NCBI GenBank assembly: GCA_023846275.1
Contig: CM043865.1
Span: forward strand, 5,878,068 to 5,942,067
Origin: Vanilla planifolia
Lineage: Eukaryota; Streptophyta; Magnoliopsida; Asparagales; Orchidaceae
DNA length: 64,000 nt
Reading direction: 5' to 3'
Shown: positions 1 to 12,000 of the stretch, piece by piece
Numbering within the stretch: position 1 is the first letter of the stretch
Layout of the letters: every line of letters starts with the position of its first letter
Notes under the pieces: model-generated
Database searches by the model: none
What the model was told of the DNA's origin: nothing
What the model saw: only the letters and a program-made list of their open reading frames with translations
Program-made: the position numbers and the translations under genes

Positions 1-59
1 CCCAGAAGTTAATTTCTCCTTCCCCCTCTTTAACTTGAGTTTCTTTGAAAATGTTTCAG

Positions 60-86
60 GGTTGGGAAGACATCTTTGATGAATCA
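60..86 (+). other. RABG3: 27-nt coding micro-exon of the Rab7 gene
   Basis: An AG at 58-59 precedes the exon and a GT follows at 87-88. The exon supplies one base finishing a codon, then eight codons reading VGKTSLMN, then two bases of a Gln codon completed by the A at 191. These residues are the end of the GTP-binding P-loop, so the exon is essential although only 27 nt long. The family is known to begin with an approximately 18-residue segment ending GDSG, which must lie on an exon left of the window. Confidence 0.9.
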
Positions 87-3000
87 GTATCCTTGAGATT
101 CCGTGCTGTTGCTTGCATGTTTTCAATCGAGAATTGAATTGATTCTTTTTTACGTATTGGGGAAAGTTTTGGCCTTGATCTGTTGCCTAGATATGTGAAT
201 AAGAAGTTTAGTAATCAGTATAAAGCTACGATTGGGGCGGATTTCTTAACAAAGGAGATCCAGTTCGAAGACAGGCTCTTCACACTACAGGTTGGTTGTT
301 TCGCCATTAGGATGATTTGAGCATTTTTTAGAGTAATTCCTTGCTGATTTACGATGATTTTGTGCTGGCATGCTTGATGCATTGATTTTTCTGTTTGTTA
401 TGCGCTTAACGTTGTCTTTGAATAATTTGGCTATTTCTTATATTTGATCTACTATTTGATTTTATTATTTTATTTCTTTCACTTCAACTTTTTTTTTTTG
501 AAGTAAAATTTTTCATCGGGTTTAATTCATTTGTACACTTGTTTAATTGTAGGATATAGATAAATGCAAGAAGTTATTCATTTACAAGAACATTGGTATT
601 TATGCTGTTTTACTTAGGGTTGTCTATCTTTTCCCCTCCATGAAATTTGAATCTTTGGTACTACTTGCATAAAATCTGCCTACCCTTACAATGCACTATT
701 CTACTAATACAAATTATAGATTTATGAGAATATTATAGAAGATTTCTTTTGTTAAGAACTAGAAGGAAATTATATTATAGAGGAGAAAAAAGAAGCTTGG
801 ATTCTTGCAAGTTGAGGATGATCAAGGAAAAAGAAACAAGACAACCTTTGTCAATGAGGGAAAGGAGAAAGAACTCTCAACTAAGTGGACCTTACTATTC
901 TTTCAATGCTTTTTGGTTCATAATCTTATGAATAGATCTAATCAAAGGAGGTTAGTTGTGATCAATTAGTTGGTTTTTTGGGCTGCATGCCTTGGGGAAT
1001 ATTTGTAGTTGAAGTAGTTGATGAATTTGGCTAAGGAGAAATTTTAGCTGCATCTACCTATAACAACTCAACCATCTAGGGCTGATGTTTGCCTTATGCT
1101 AAGTTGGGAGAGTTAGTTTTAACATCAAAGTTAGGATCTTGACTATTAATGATGTGATTGAATCAATTATTATCATTCAAGAAAGGAATTCGACTGTTGA
1201 TGATATTATCAAATTAGTTAGAATTGTCAAATTTGTCATAATTGAAGTAATTAATCTGAGCTTCATGTGTCCAATAACTATTGATGAAACTGGACTTGTT
1301 TTGCTTGATGGAAGATAATCACATTATTTTGTTACATCTACTTTTAATGCTGGCTTCAATACATGGGCCTTGAGGGGTTAGCATTAAGAGTTTGGCCTTT
1401 AGCGTTTGGTGTCAAAGGAATGACGTCAAGAAGCTAAACTTACGTAACTGGGCTTGAGGGTATGGCCTTAAGCTATTGATGATTGCCACATAGTTGAAAT
1501 ATGGATCAACAACTAAAATTTGAGAGATAAAATTTTACCTCTTCATAATGCTCCAATTAGACAAGTTAAATATATCAAAAGTGTCAAATCAATTGAGTAA
1601 TTTCCGATTCTTTTGAATCAAAGGGGTGATATTGAAATTTATTGAATTTGTCATCGCATGTCTTACTATTCTATTAACATATGTTTTTTTTACCATCATA
1701 TTGCTTAACATCTTCTATGCTGGATGTAAATTACAATGATGAGGGCAATGATTTTGTCAATTCTATCTTGCTTCATACTTTTCTCTTCTAGAAGTTGACC
1801 TTTATTGGAATCCTATCCACCACAAACCAAGTTGGGTGTACGTTCATATATTTGTATCTAGTTTGCTCCATGTAAACTTGGCTTAGACTAGGATGGGCCA
1901 AGGTGGGTAAGGTTGGGTTGAACTTATTTTGTTTATATAATGAGGCAAGCATAGTTTATTGAATTCTAGGCTTTAAAAAAATCTTCTATTTAGTAATTTA
2001 TGTTCTACTTAAATGGTTATGCAATACATCACATGAAAGAGGTCAGTGTAATAGTGAGCCATATTGGAAACCTTATCTCTAAATGTGAGCAAACTCAAAT
2101 TTAGTATGGTTTTGATTTTTCATACCCATATTGTTGTCTTATTAAAAATGTGTTGGTTCAATCCAATCAGGTTTGATTTTTCTTGCCCTTAAATTCCTTC
2201 TAGCTGAAAACCTAATTGATAAATATGTTATTAGAGTTCTATATTTTCAGCTTAAATGGATATTGTTATTCCTTGCAATATCCTAACATTGGTTGGCCTA
2301 TTTTATATTTCCTTGTAATCATGGAAACAAAAAAGACTTCCTAATCTGCAAACCCAAATTACAATCAATGATTGTTGACATTATATTTTATTGAGTATGA
2401 AAAATCTGACCATTATTTGTTTCTGCTTTTATAGGAGTTATTTGTTTCTTATTTTATTTTATTTATAAATTTTTCAGAATTAAGCTGTGCTATTCTTAAT
2501 TTATTGTAGGCTTCGTTTTCTCCTTTACTTTTGAATTAGCTACCATATTAGGAGCTATTAAATTAAGAGTGTTATTATTCAGTTTTCTCATTTGCTATCT
2601 TTTATTTAAGGGAATTTGTAATTCTTTATCATAGAGAAGAGCTATACAAATTTCTCTTCTAAAATTTCCATGTGATCTTAGAGCATAAGCTATTTACCCA
2701 AAGGCTCTAGACACTTTGGAATCTCACAATGGTTGAAAGGAGCAACACATCAAAAGAAATTACCCCATGCCTTACTAGTAGCATACTGGTCACTAATAAC
2801 AAATTGTTTTCCAATATTGATAATGAAAGGAAGATCTATTAGGATATACATGGCAAGCTCAATGGATTCGAGCTATCTCTTGATGGGAAAGGAACGATTG
2901 GTCACTAATGGGTTCTTTTAACAATATAAGCTTCAACAGAGGTCATGTTGGGTGAATTAGGGCTCTTCATTAAGGAACAATTGCAATTGTTATAGAAAAT

Positions 3001-6000
3001 ATTTTAGTAAAAAATCATCCATCCTTTTGGTTTTACCTTTGGATCCATGGCCCATAAAGGCAATTACATTGATGCTTTCAATGCAAAATGTGAGCATCAA
3101 GTATATGGATTGTTGATGTAGTAGCATTAGATCACATGATTGAAGCCATTAAATAGTAGATAAAGTTTATCCTTACCATGAGAAATGGACAATTACATTA
3201 GTTAATGGTTTAAAGTACAGATTGCAATTTATTATGAATTAGTAAGTCCATGACATAAATTGGGTTGTAAAGTTTTTGAAAAATTTGAGTGAATTTTTCA
3301 ACTTGGGCTTTATGAAGATAATTGGTTAAACTGAGGTATGGTGAATATTACATCTCCTTAAGAAAGGTGATCTTTAGGTTGTGCAAGTTCTTCATATAAT
3401 TTGTTTGTTTTCTAAACGCTAGTTTTCTATTCTGCTTTTCAATTGGATATGCAGCCATACTAAGGCACCAAAGATTAGGCCATCCAAGTTTTGTTTATCT
3501 TAAAAAATTGTTTCATTCTTTGTTCAAAATAAAGAAATGAATTTGTTTCAATGCAAAGCTTATCCATATTCCAAACACACTCAAAATATTTATCCAAATC
3601 CTTAAAAGATTGCCATCCAATTTCTTATGATTCATGGTGATGTGGGAGTTTTTTGAGCATCAATAGTGTCACTGGTTTTTGATGACTCATCTATTATTGA
3701 TGACCTTACAAGACTTGCATGGGTTTTCTCATAAAAGAAAAATTAGAGGCAATAAATCGTCTAAAACTCTTCTTTGTGATATGGAATCAATTTCACATCA
3801 AAATTTAAATCTTGAAAACATATACTGCAAAGGAGTATTTTAATTTTACTCTTGATGATTAATTGTTATATTCTAAGTTAGGACATTATTTATGAAAGTT
3901 CACATATTAATATACCAAATAAAACAGTTTTGTTGAATGAAAAACTCTTTTGGAGGTTGTTGGATCATTCATGTTCTCTATAAATGATCCCATGCTTTTG
4001 TGATGAAGTAATACTTGCTACAACTTACCTAATATATAGAATGCTCTCACAAATCTTCAAAAATCAAGAACCAAGGCAGATTGTTTTCCAATCTCTTCCA
4101 AACTTTTTTGTTATCACCAACATTTAATTAGAAGTCTTATACTGTTCCTTATTCATTAACAATTTCAAGGTAAGCTTTATCTTAAAGTAATCAACTGCAA
4201 TTGTCTTGGATATTTTGTTTATTATAATGGTTACAAGTGCTATTCTTGATTCTATAATACTGTAGATGTAACATTTTTCAAAAATTAGACTATTTCAAAA
4301 ATAAAATTTAAGGGAAGCAAAATCTAAATCACAACAAAGAGTATCATTTTTGGGCATTCCAAGTCCATCTTAATTGAAACCTCAATTGGATTTCATTCAA
4401 CTTTCGATCAATTTACTTAATTTGTAATCTCAAAGTTTACAAATTTGAGCTCTAGTTAAAACCCTTTACTAATTTTGTAGGATGTGTTGAATTATAAAAG
4501 GAGTATCCTTTAAGAGTGAAGAAGCAAATTTAAAAAGAAAGACCCACGATAATTATTGAGTGCATTGTCGAGCACTCCTCAGATCATCTGTGAATAAAGA
4601 GAAGAAAAGAAGCCTAGCTGGTTGGCGGCATTAGCCAAGCATGACTATAAAAAGTCCCCATCTTATCGATTCAAAAGCATGGGGCGCACGACAAACTCCA
4701 CTGAAGCATTCCCTCTCAAGATTTTAGCATCTCTTCCTTCTTGAGTTATCGAGATCTCCTTCCCCATGATGTTGGGTAAGTTTTCTTTGAGCAACTACGC
4801 CACACCTCCCTCGAGTTTCCTTGGACAAGTCCTCTCATTTTCTCAAATTTTTCAAGCAACCCTAATCTGCGTGGTTGTCTTTTGTTTCTCTTCCTTAAAC
4901 CTTCTAGCCTGTGCTGCCCAAAGCCTCCACATTGTGTCTTTGTTGAAACCACTTACACTCAAATCTCTGCACCATCACGCTTGACCTCATCAAGACATCC
5001 AAAAATGGACTGCCCCAAGTAATGCCGTACATGCCAAATGGCTTAAAATCAAGCCTTTCAAACAAAATCTCATCACATTGTACTAATCTTCTCTGGAGTT
5101 ACGTCGAACACTCCGCTTGCACTTGTTTGGAAGCTTCGCTTTGATCATGTTCTAAGTTTTTGTTCAAATTCTTTGAATCTTTTTTTCGCATTAACATTTT
5201 TGACGTCGTCTGTAAGAAAAAAAGGCATGTTGAAATGGAAAATCAGGTGGAAGCACTGCTTATTTCCAAAAAAGAAGTGTTTGACCGTTCCAATCGTGAG
5301 GTAGCAAAGATTTTTACACCCTTGTCTCAAACTTTGCGAACTTCAAAACCTTCTCCATCACCTAATGGTATTCAGTTTTTCTTTTTTCAATAACAAATGG
5401 AATGTTTTACAATCTCTTCACCTTCCCCATACTCATAGGAGAGAGCAAATCAGAGCGAATTTAGCCACCTTACCAAGGGAGAACATGCCAAATATACTAA
5501 ACACCTCTCCTTCAGTGACTCAAGGATTCATTACACCCATTCATCATTACATCATATCTACTTTTAAAAGCCTCCTTATACACACCCCTTTGTAGCAACA
5601 TGCTAATAACCCATCCATGTCTTATGGAACGAGTTCCTCTAGCTCACAGTCAATCGAAGCTCTATTTTATCCATGACTTGACCTTGAAATGCCATAAGTA
5701 CTTGTATTTGATACACCTTTAGAACATTTATGTCCTCTTAATAGTGGTCTTATTTATTTTAGCAATACGGGTATAACCCAAATATCATTAAGGAAGTTTC
5801 TCATTTCATTGAGTTCCTTTCCACTCCTTTATCTTCTAAATTTCAATTGTTTAACTTTACTTTCTATTATAAAAATTCAGATCCTTTTGTTCTCTTTAGG
5901 GAATTTGATATAGTTAATTCTTTACATGTCATGATTGGGCTTATCATATGCCAAATTTTTTGGCTTAGAATGGTTTTGAAAATTACCTCATAAATCAATT

Positions 6001-9000
6001 TTTTCATTTAAGCAGCTCAAGAAGTTATTCTTGTCATATTTCATCAATTGTGTCAGGCCTAAAAAAGCATTTGAATCTCTTCTTGATCTAAAGCAACATC
6101 AATCAGAACCAATTTGATCCCTTAAAGTAGTAGATCAAGAGGATTTCTGACTTATTCGAACAATCCTCATCAAGTCACTTCACTAGGAGTTAAAAATTCT
6201 TGGTCAAATGTTTATCGAGATCCCTTTAAGAAATCTTCAACAGGGTCATTTGTTTTATCAATGAGGAAGAATTTGTTTTAGCTTTGTTTGGTAGATCAGA
6301 CGGGAATACATCACTGCCTTCAAGCCCCCTTGATTGAGGACAAAACATTCCGCGGGATAACAAAGATTATCCTTAGAGGGATTCTCAAAATCGTCACCTT
6401 GAGGATACCAAGTTTAGCATTTAGTGCACCTTCGAAAGAGCCATTGAAATTGATGGATTTTATCACAAGTCGATACCACTCTTGAGAAATAATTAAGACA
6501 TAATAAAATTTTGTAAATGTTATATGGATTATAGCTACACAACTTTTGAATGCAAGACCTTTAAAGATTTAATCAAGAGACTATTAAAAAAAGTCTACCA
6601 TCAAGAGTATTGGGTAAAAGTTTCTAAACCTAATTTTGCCTCTAATAAACTTGCAAGATTAAGTGTCGTCGATAGACTTTAAAACGAGGACGATCAAACT
6701 CTTTAGCTAGTGCTAAAAGATAAAGACAAGACCCTATTATAATCATTTATGCCATCACAGGATGGAGGCAATCCCACTTTAAGAGCGCCATCCTAAGATC
6801 ACTTGAGTGAACTGTGGTCGTTGATGGAACAAGTCAGCAAGAACCATCAGTTTCAACATCTTTCAGGCATAAAGATATGCCGCCTCATGAAAACCCTTAT
6901 GACGATGTTATAGTAATATCAGGGGTAATTGCCAATGTTGAAGTTTATCACAACTATGCATGTGGTTGACTTCAATGTCATCATCGCTCCTACATACATT
7001 ACTATTTTTGAGAGGTAGATGATGAGCACATTCGAGATGGTGGTCTTGACACTATACCTGTGCATGAATTTCAATACCTTATCAGGTATGATTTGGTACA
7101 AGTGAACCTTCTACAATCAAGGATATGTTATCTGAATTCTATGAAGATAACAATTAAGCGAACTATTGAACTCCTAGAAATAGAAGTTGTTAACCCTGTC
7201 TTTTGTTGTCTTTCATTTCCTCTTGATCCTTCTGACTTATCTAAGCTTATAACTATTTTTGCTAATCGAGATAAAAAGAAATAGAAGCTACCTTCAAGCT
7301 TTTTCCTAGAAACCTTGATGTTTCCATAGGAGCCCTTAGACATGTCAGGGATAAACCTCTTGACAACTTCACACTCTATATAGAACTAAAAGTCCCAACT
7401 GTTCAACAGAAGAAACGAGTATTTAGCATCGATAAGAAAAAAACAATCAAAGAAGTGGAAAGCTTCTTGAAGCCAATTTTATCCAACCAGTTTGCTATCT
7501 CGAATGGCTTGCAATCGTGGTACTTGTAAAAAAAAAATAATGACAAATGGCTTATGTGCATGGACTACACCAATCTTATCCGTGCCAACCCAAAGATACC
7601 CTTTGCCTTGAATTGATGATTTAGTAAATTTAGTTGTCGATTTAACATGTTTCAGTTTTTTAGATATATTTTCAAGTTATAAAGAAAAAGCTGCATTCAT
7701 TCATGACTTTGAGACATTTTGTTATAAAGTCATGCCTTTCAGACTTAAAAACGTCAAGATAACTTGTCAAAGAATGATCAATACTATCTTTTATAATAAA
7801 AAAAGTAGAAAACTTGAAGCTTATTTGGATGACCTAGTAAAAAACGCTTCTTTTGAGTGCATCTATAAGATCTAAGAGGGATTTTAAGATTTGCCAAAAA
7901 CTCAATCTCAAACTCAACTTTAAAGTATTCTTTCAGCACATTCTCAAGAAAGTTTCTTAGTTACGTGATATCAAAAGAAGGAATCTAACCAAACCTAAAC
8001 AAGCTAAAAGATCTCTTAGATGTGCCTCCCTTGAAGACTCCAAAAAATGTCTGATGCCTTGCTGGATGTATTATAGGGCTTAGCTGTTTTATCTCTAAGT
8101 TAGAAGAAAATGTTCAACTGTTCTTTAAACTCCTATGCAACAAGGCCAAACTAATATGGATGAAGAATTATGAAAAAGATTTTTAAGAGTTCAAGATTTA
8201 TCTATCTTATATTCTTATTTTAAGTAGTTTAGTACCTAGAGAACTATTATTTGATTGAACTAGTCTCACTTAAATCCATTCCTAGTTAAGTCAAAAGGTA
8301 GACTTCCTGGCCAAATAAGGGAATCCTAAAAAAGATTTACTTATCTTAAAAAACCATTCATCGAGAGCATGGAAGTAACAGTCTTTAATTTCGAGAGGCC
8401 TGTTTGCTGGATAACTCCCTTGGGAGCCTACCTCAAGATGAAACCCTTATAAAAAATTGGATTCTAGAAAAATCAAGAGACAAGCTCAACGATATATCTT
8501 AATTGAAGATCAGCTTTACTGAAAATCCTACATTAAGTCTTTATTTGGTTGCGTCCATCCATCAAAGGTTGACATCATAAAGAATGTACATTCAGGAGAA
8601 TGTGGTAACTATGCTCTAGTTGTAATTTGGCCATGAAAATTATGAGTCGAATTTTTTTGACCCACCATGCAAAAAGACATTACGCTATTAGTTAAAAGAT
8701 ACAAAAGGTGCCAACTTTTCTCGACAACTAGAAGCCCTAATGAAAGTTAATCAACATTTCTTAGTCTTTCTTTGTCTAGGGTATGGATTTCCTTAGACCT
8801 TTTCCTGTAGCCAAAGGAGATGGTAAGTTTTTCTTTGTCGCAATTGACTACTTCTCAAAATAGATTGAAGTTAAACTAAGATTCTTACTAGTTAGACAAC
8901 AACAGAAGTTCGTAGCTTTCTCTTGGCATACATATTTAGTCAATTCCAAATTCCTTCATTTATAATCATTGACAATGTTACAATGTTCCAAATGGAGGCA

Positions 9001-12000
9001 TCCCAAAATTTTTACAAGAAATATAATTGTTACTTAAAATATTTCTCTGTAGTTTATCATCAAACAAATGGCCAAACCTAGGTAGTAAACAAGAGCTTGT
9101 TGAATATTTTGAAGCCTTGCCTAGAAATCAAAAAAAGGGTTTAGGTTGATGAGCTTTCTAGTATTCTATGGACATATTAAACCACTCTTACTATCACAGG
9201 AGAATTTGGTTTACGGCTCTGAAGCCAGGCTCCCTATAGAAATCAATTATTCCACCATATGAGTCCAAATATAACGGGATTCCAAGACATGGTCGATGTC
9301 CAACAAATAAATGAAGTAAAAAAACTTGAGTTAGATCTTCTTGAAGGAAGACGCTTTTAAGCATACTTGAAATAACTCAATAGAAAACAAAGCATGGAAA
9401 AATACTTTGACAAGCATGTCAAAAGACATTCTCTCAAAGGGACTTTATCCTCAGGAAATGTGAAGTCTCAAAGTGATAAGAATGACTCAATAAGTTAACC
9501 ATAATCTGAGAGGGGTTATTTCTCATCAAAGAAATTGTTAGATCAAATGCTTACAATTTGCAAATAGAAGATGATACTGAGCTCCCATGGACTTAGAATG
9601 GTGGTTACCTAAAAAAGTTGTATCTCTAAAAGGTGAATATTAGCGAAGATATGAGTTAACATATTAGCTTAACAAAGATTTTGTTGCCAAATAATTTGGT
9701 CTTGATGCAGCATTTATATCACCTAAAAATATCAATATCGATTCCTTTGTCGAATCAGCTTGACTTGAACCACTCTCAAGATTCAATAGAGTATCCCAAC
9801 ATTACACGCAATCATATGGACGTCTAGGTCGCTTAACTTCTTTCGTTGCTACTAAAATGACGACAAGTATCGAGAGAAATGGCACTGACCTCTTTTTTCT
9901 CATAACCCTTGCACAAAGGATGCAAGAGACAATATCTCTATTTCTTCACATCCTTCATTGTTGTTCTATCAGATGAAAGTTTTGGGAAGCTTGCTTTTGC
10001 TCTCTTCTCTTTCCTTTTGTTGCAGCTGCATTACATGATGGATTTAAAAAATGCGGGCTTACCTTCTCTTTTTTTTTTTGACAATTTTCGATAGTACAAA
10101 AACCTTGAGAAGAGCTCGTATTGTCATACCCCTATTCATCATCATCCCATAAATTCTCTCATTTTGTTATTTTTAACAAAAGCCTCAAAAAGCTTTAGCA
10201 TTGTCCTCTTACATAACTATTTTTGGACGCAATATTTTACTCTCCATTGAAACAAATTATTATATCCTCAAAGTGTAAAATCCCAACTCATTACCATCCT
10301 TATATTATTCGCACTCTGGGACTGAACAAATGAACATTCATAAAGTTATAATAAAAAAATCTTGTTGGATCACAGTTACCAATGGTGGTTATTTCCAAGC
10401 AAAATCAAAGATGGCATCCATTTTAAAAAGTCCATCTTTCGAAGATGTGAACCCATGAGCTCCATAGGTAAATCGTCTTTTTAAAATTGTTAAAATGCAT
10501 GTTCATCTTTTTTGTTCTTAGCAAAATTTGCAGACAAATTTTCATTACAATATAAATAATATAGAGTTGAGGGACCAAATAGGGATTAGAGATTAGGGAT
10601 TAGGGATACATTGAGTGCATTGTCGAGCATCCGTTAGATCACGCGAGAATAAAGGATGAGAAGAGCTTAGCTAGTTTAGCGGTATTCATCGAACACAGTT
10701 ATAAAATGCCCCATTCCCCGTCGATTCAAAGGCATGGGATGCACGACAACTCCATTGAACCCAAAACAGTCGTGTTACACCTCTGTTGAGTTTACCTGGA
10801 GAAGTCCTCTCCCCTTATTGAATTTTTCTAGTATCTTAAGCTGCCTAATTGTCTTTTGTTTCCCTACCTAGAACCTCTAAGCCTTATCTATACTACTCAC
10901 ATTAGGTCCTATTGCATCGCCTTATGCTCACTCAAATCTCTGTAAGCCACATATGTGAACACGAGTCATCCTTCGATAAATTGGTTCTAAATTGAACCAA
11001 ATCGGTTCAAGCCAAATCAAAATGTGCTGAATCGGACTAGGGCACGCCAAAATCGTCCAAATTAGTGCCAATTAAGGAGACCACTTTGACTAATGCCAAC
11101 TTAGGAGACCGCTTCGACCCGCATTGACATGCACCAACCTGAGAGACCACTTCCACCCACATTGTCAGGCTTTGACCCAGGAGACCGCTTCTGCTCTCAT
11201 CGGCACATGCTAACTTGGGAGACCGCTTTTGCCTGTGTTGACACACTTCACCTGAGAGACCACTTCCATTTACACTAACACGCGTTGCCTGGGAAACCAC
11301 TTTTGTCTTTGCTGACATTCACCGACCCATGTAAACTCGCACCGATTCATGTCGCTCAGCGCTCGTCTTGATCACGCAGAGTTTGCCTGTGCCGCATGGC
11401 GACTGCAACCCCCGAATGTGCCAATTGCGCACACCTACATGCGATCGCATGTGCCCAACCATGCCCTAGCTGTGCCACCTTGACTGTATCACTACTGCAA
11501 ATGACCACGCTATTGTTGCATCGACTGTGACACCATCTCTTCTGACCTCGTCAAGACATTCTTAAACTACTTAAACAATGTTGTACACACCAAACGGCTT
11601 AAAATCTAGCCCTTTAAACAAAATCTCTTCACATTGTGTCAATCCTCCCTGGAGTGTGCTTGAACACTCTGCTCGCACTTATTCGGAAGCACTGTGCTGA
11701 TCAACTTTTCTTACCTTTATCCTAAGTAAGCTTTTGTACAAATTTTTTAGATTCTTATCAACAAAAAGATAGAACAACGAATATGTCCTGAATTTAATGA
11801 AAGATTTGAACTAAATTTTATGGTAAGTAAAGGGAATTTGGATCGTAATTTTTTATATAATTTTCTTTGGCTCATAGCTTGAAGAAAGGGTCATTAGGAA
11901 TTATGTCTTGTATGAAGGCTTTTCATCTCATTCTATGCCTTTGTTGCAAGATTGGATAGGATATAGTTTCCATTTAGCCTTTTAGAATAATGGGATTTTC

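Larger units (their letters stand above)
4557..11763 (+). mobile_element. Ty3/gypsy LTR retrotransposon (Tat/Ogre-like), dead, in the Rab7 intron
   Basis: A 7.2-kb element has related LTRs at 4557-5196 and 10612-11763, both starting TGAGTGCATTGTCGAGCA and ending in AACA. The internal region carries a degraded pol in the + direction: reverse transcriptase at about 7530-7870 and integrase at about 8540-9160. Between 5235 and 7400 lies gag-like, uninterpretable sequence. Stops and frameshifts interrupt every domain, so it cannot be autonomous. The RT wording, with [11 protein letters not shown] and later YKVMPF, fits the plant Tat/Ogre/Retand branch, as does the leader after the 5' LTR. I found no matching 5-bp target duplication (ATTAT left, AAAAG right), so either the ends have mutated or my boundaries are slightly off. 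Confidence 0.85.

Noticed and set aside
60-290. The two left-edge exons belonging to a different Rab gene than 13921-14863
   Set aside because: The Gln at 288-290 joins in phase 0 to [10 protein letters not shown] exactly as in the family, and no other Rab sequence or start/stop lies between, so one gene is the simpler reading.
10581-10608. Interstitial telomere repeat
   Set aside because: The motif is not TTTAGGG-periodic and its position directly before the 3' LTR fits a degenerate polypurine tract.
11037-11318. 93-codon - strand open frame
   Set aside because: It lies entirely on the ~38-bp repeat block of the gypsy LTR; the open frame follows from repeat composition.
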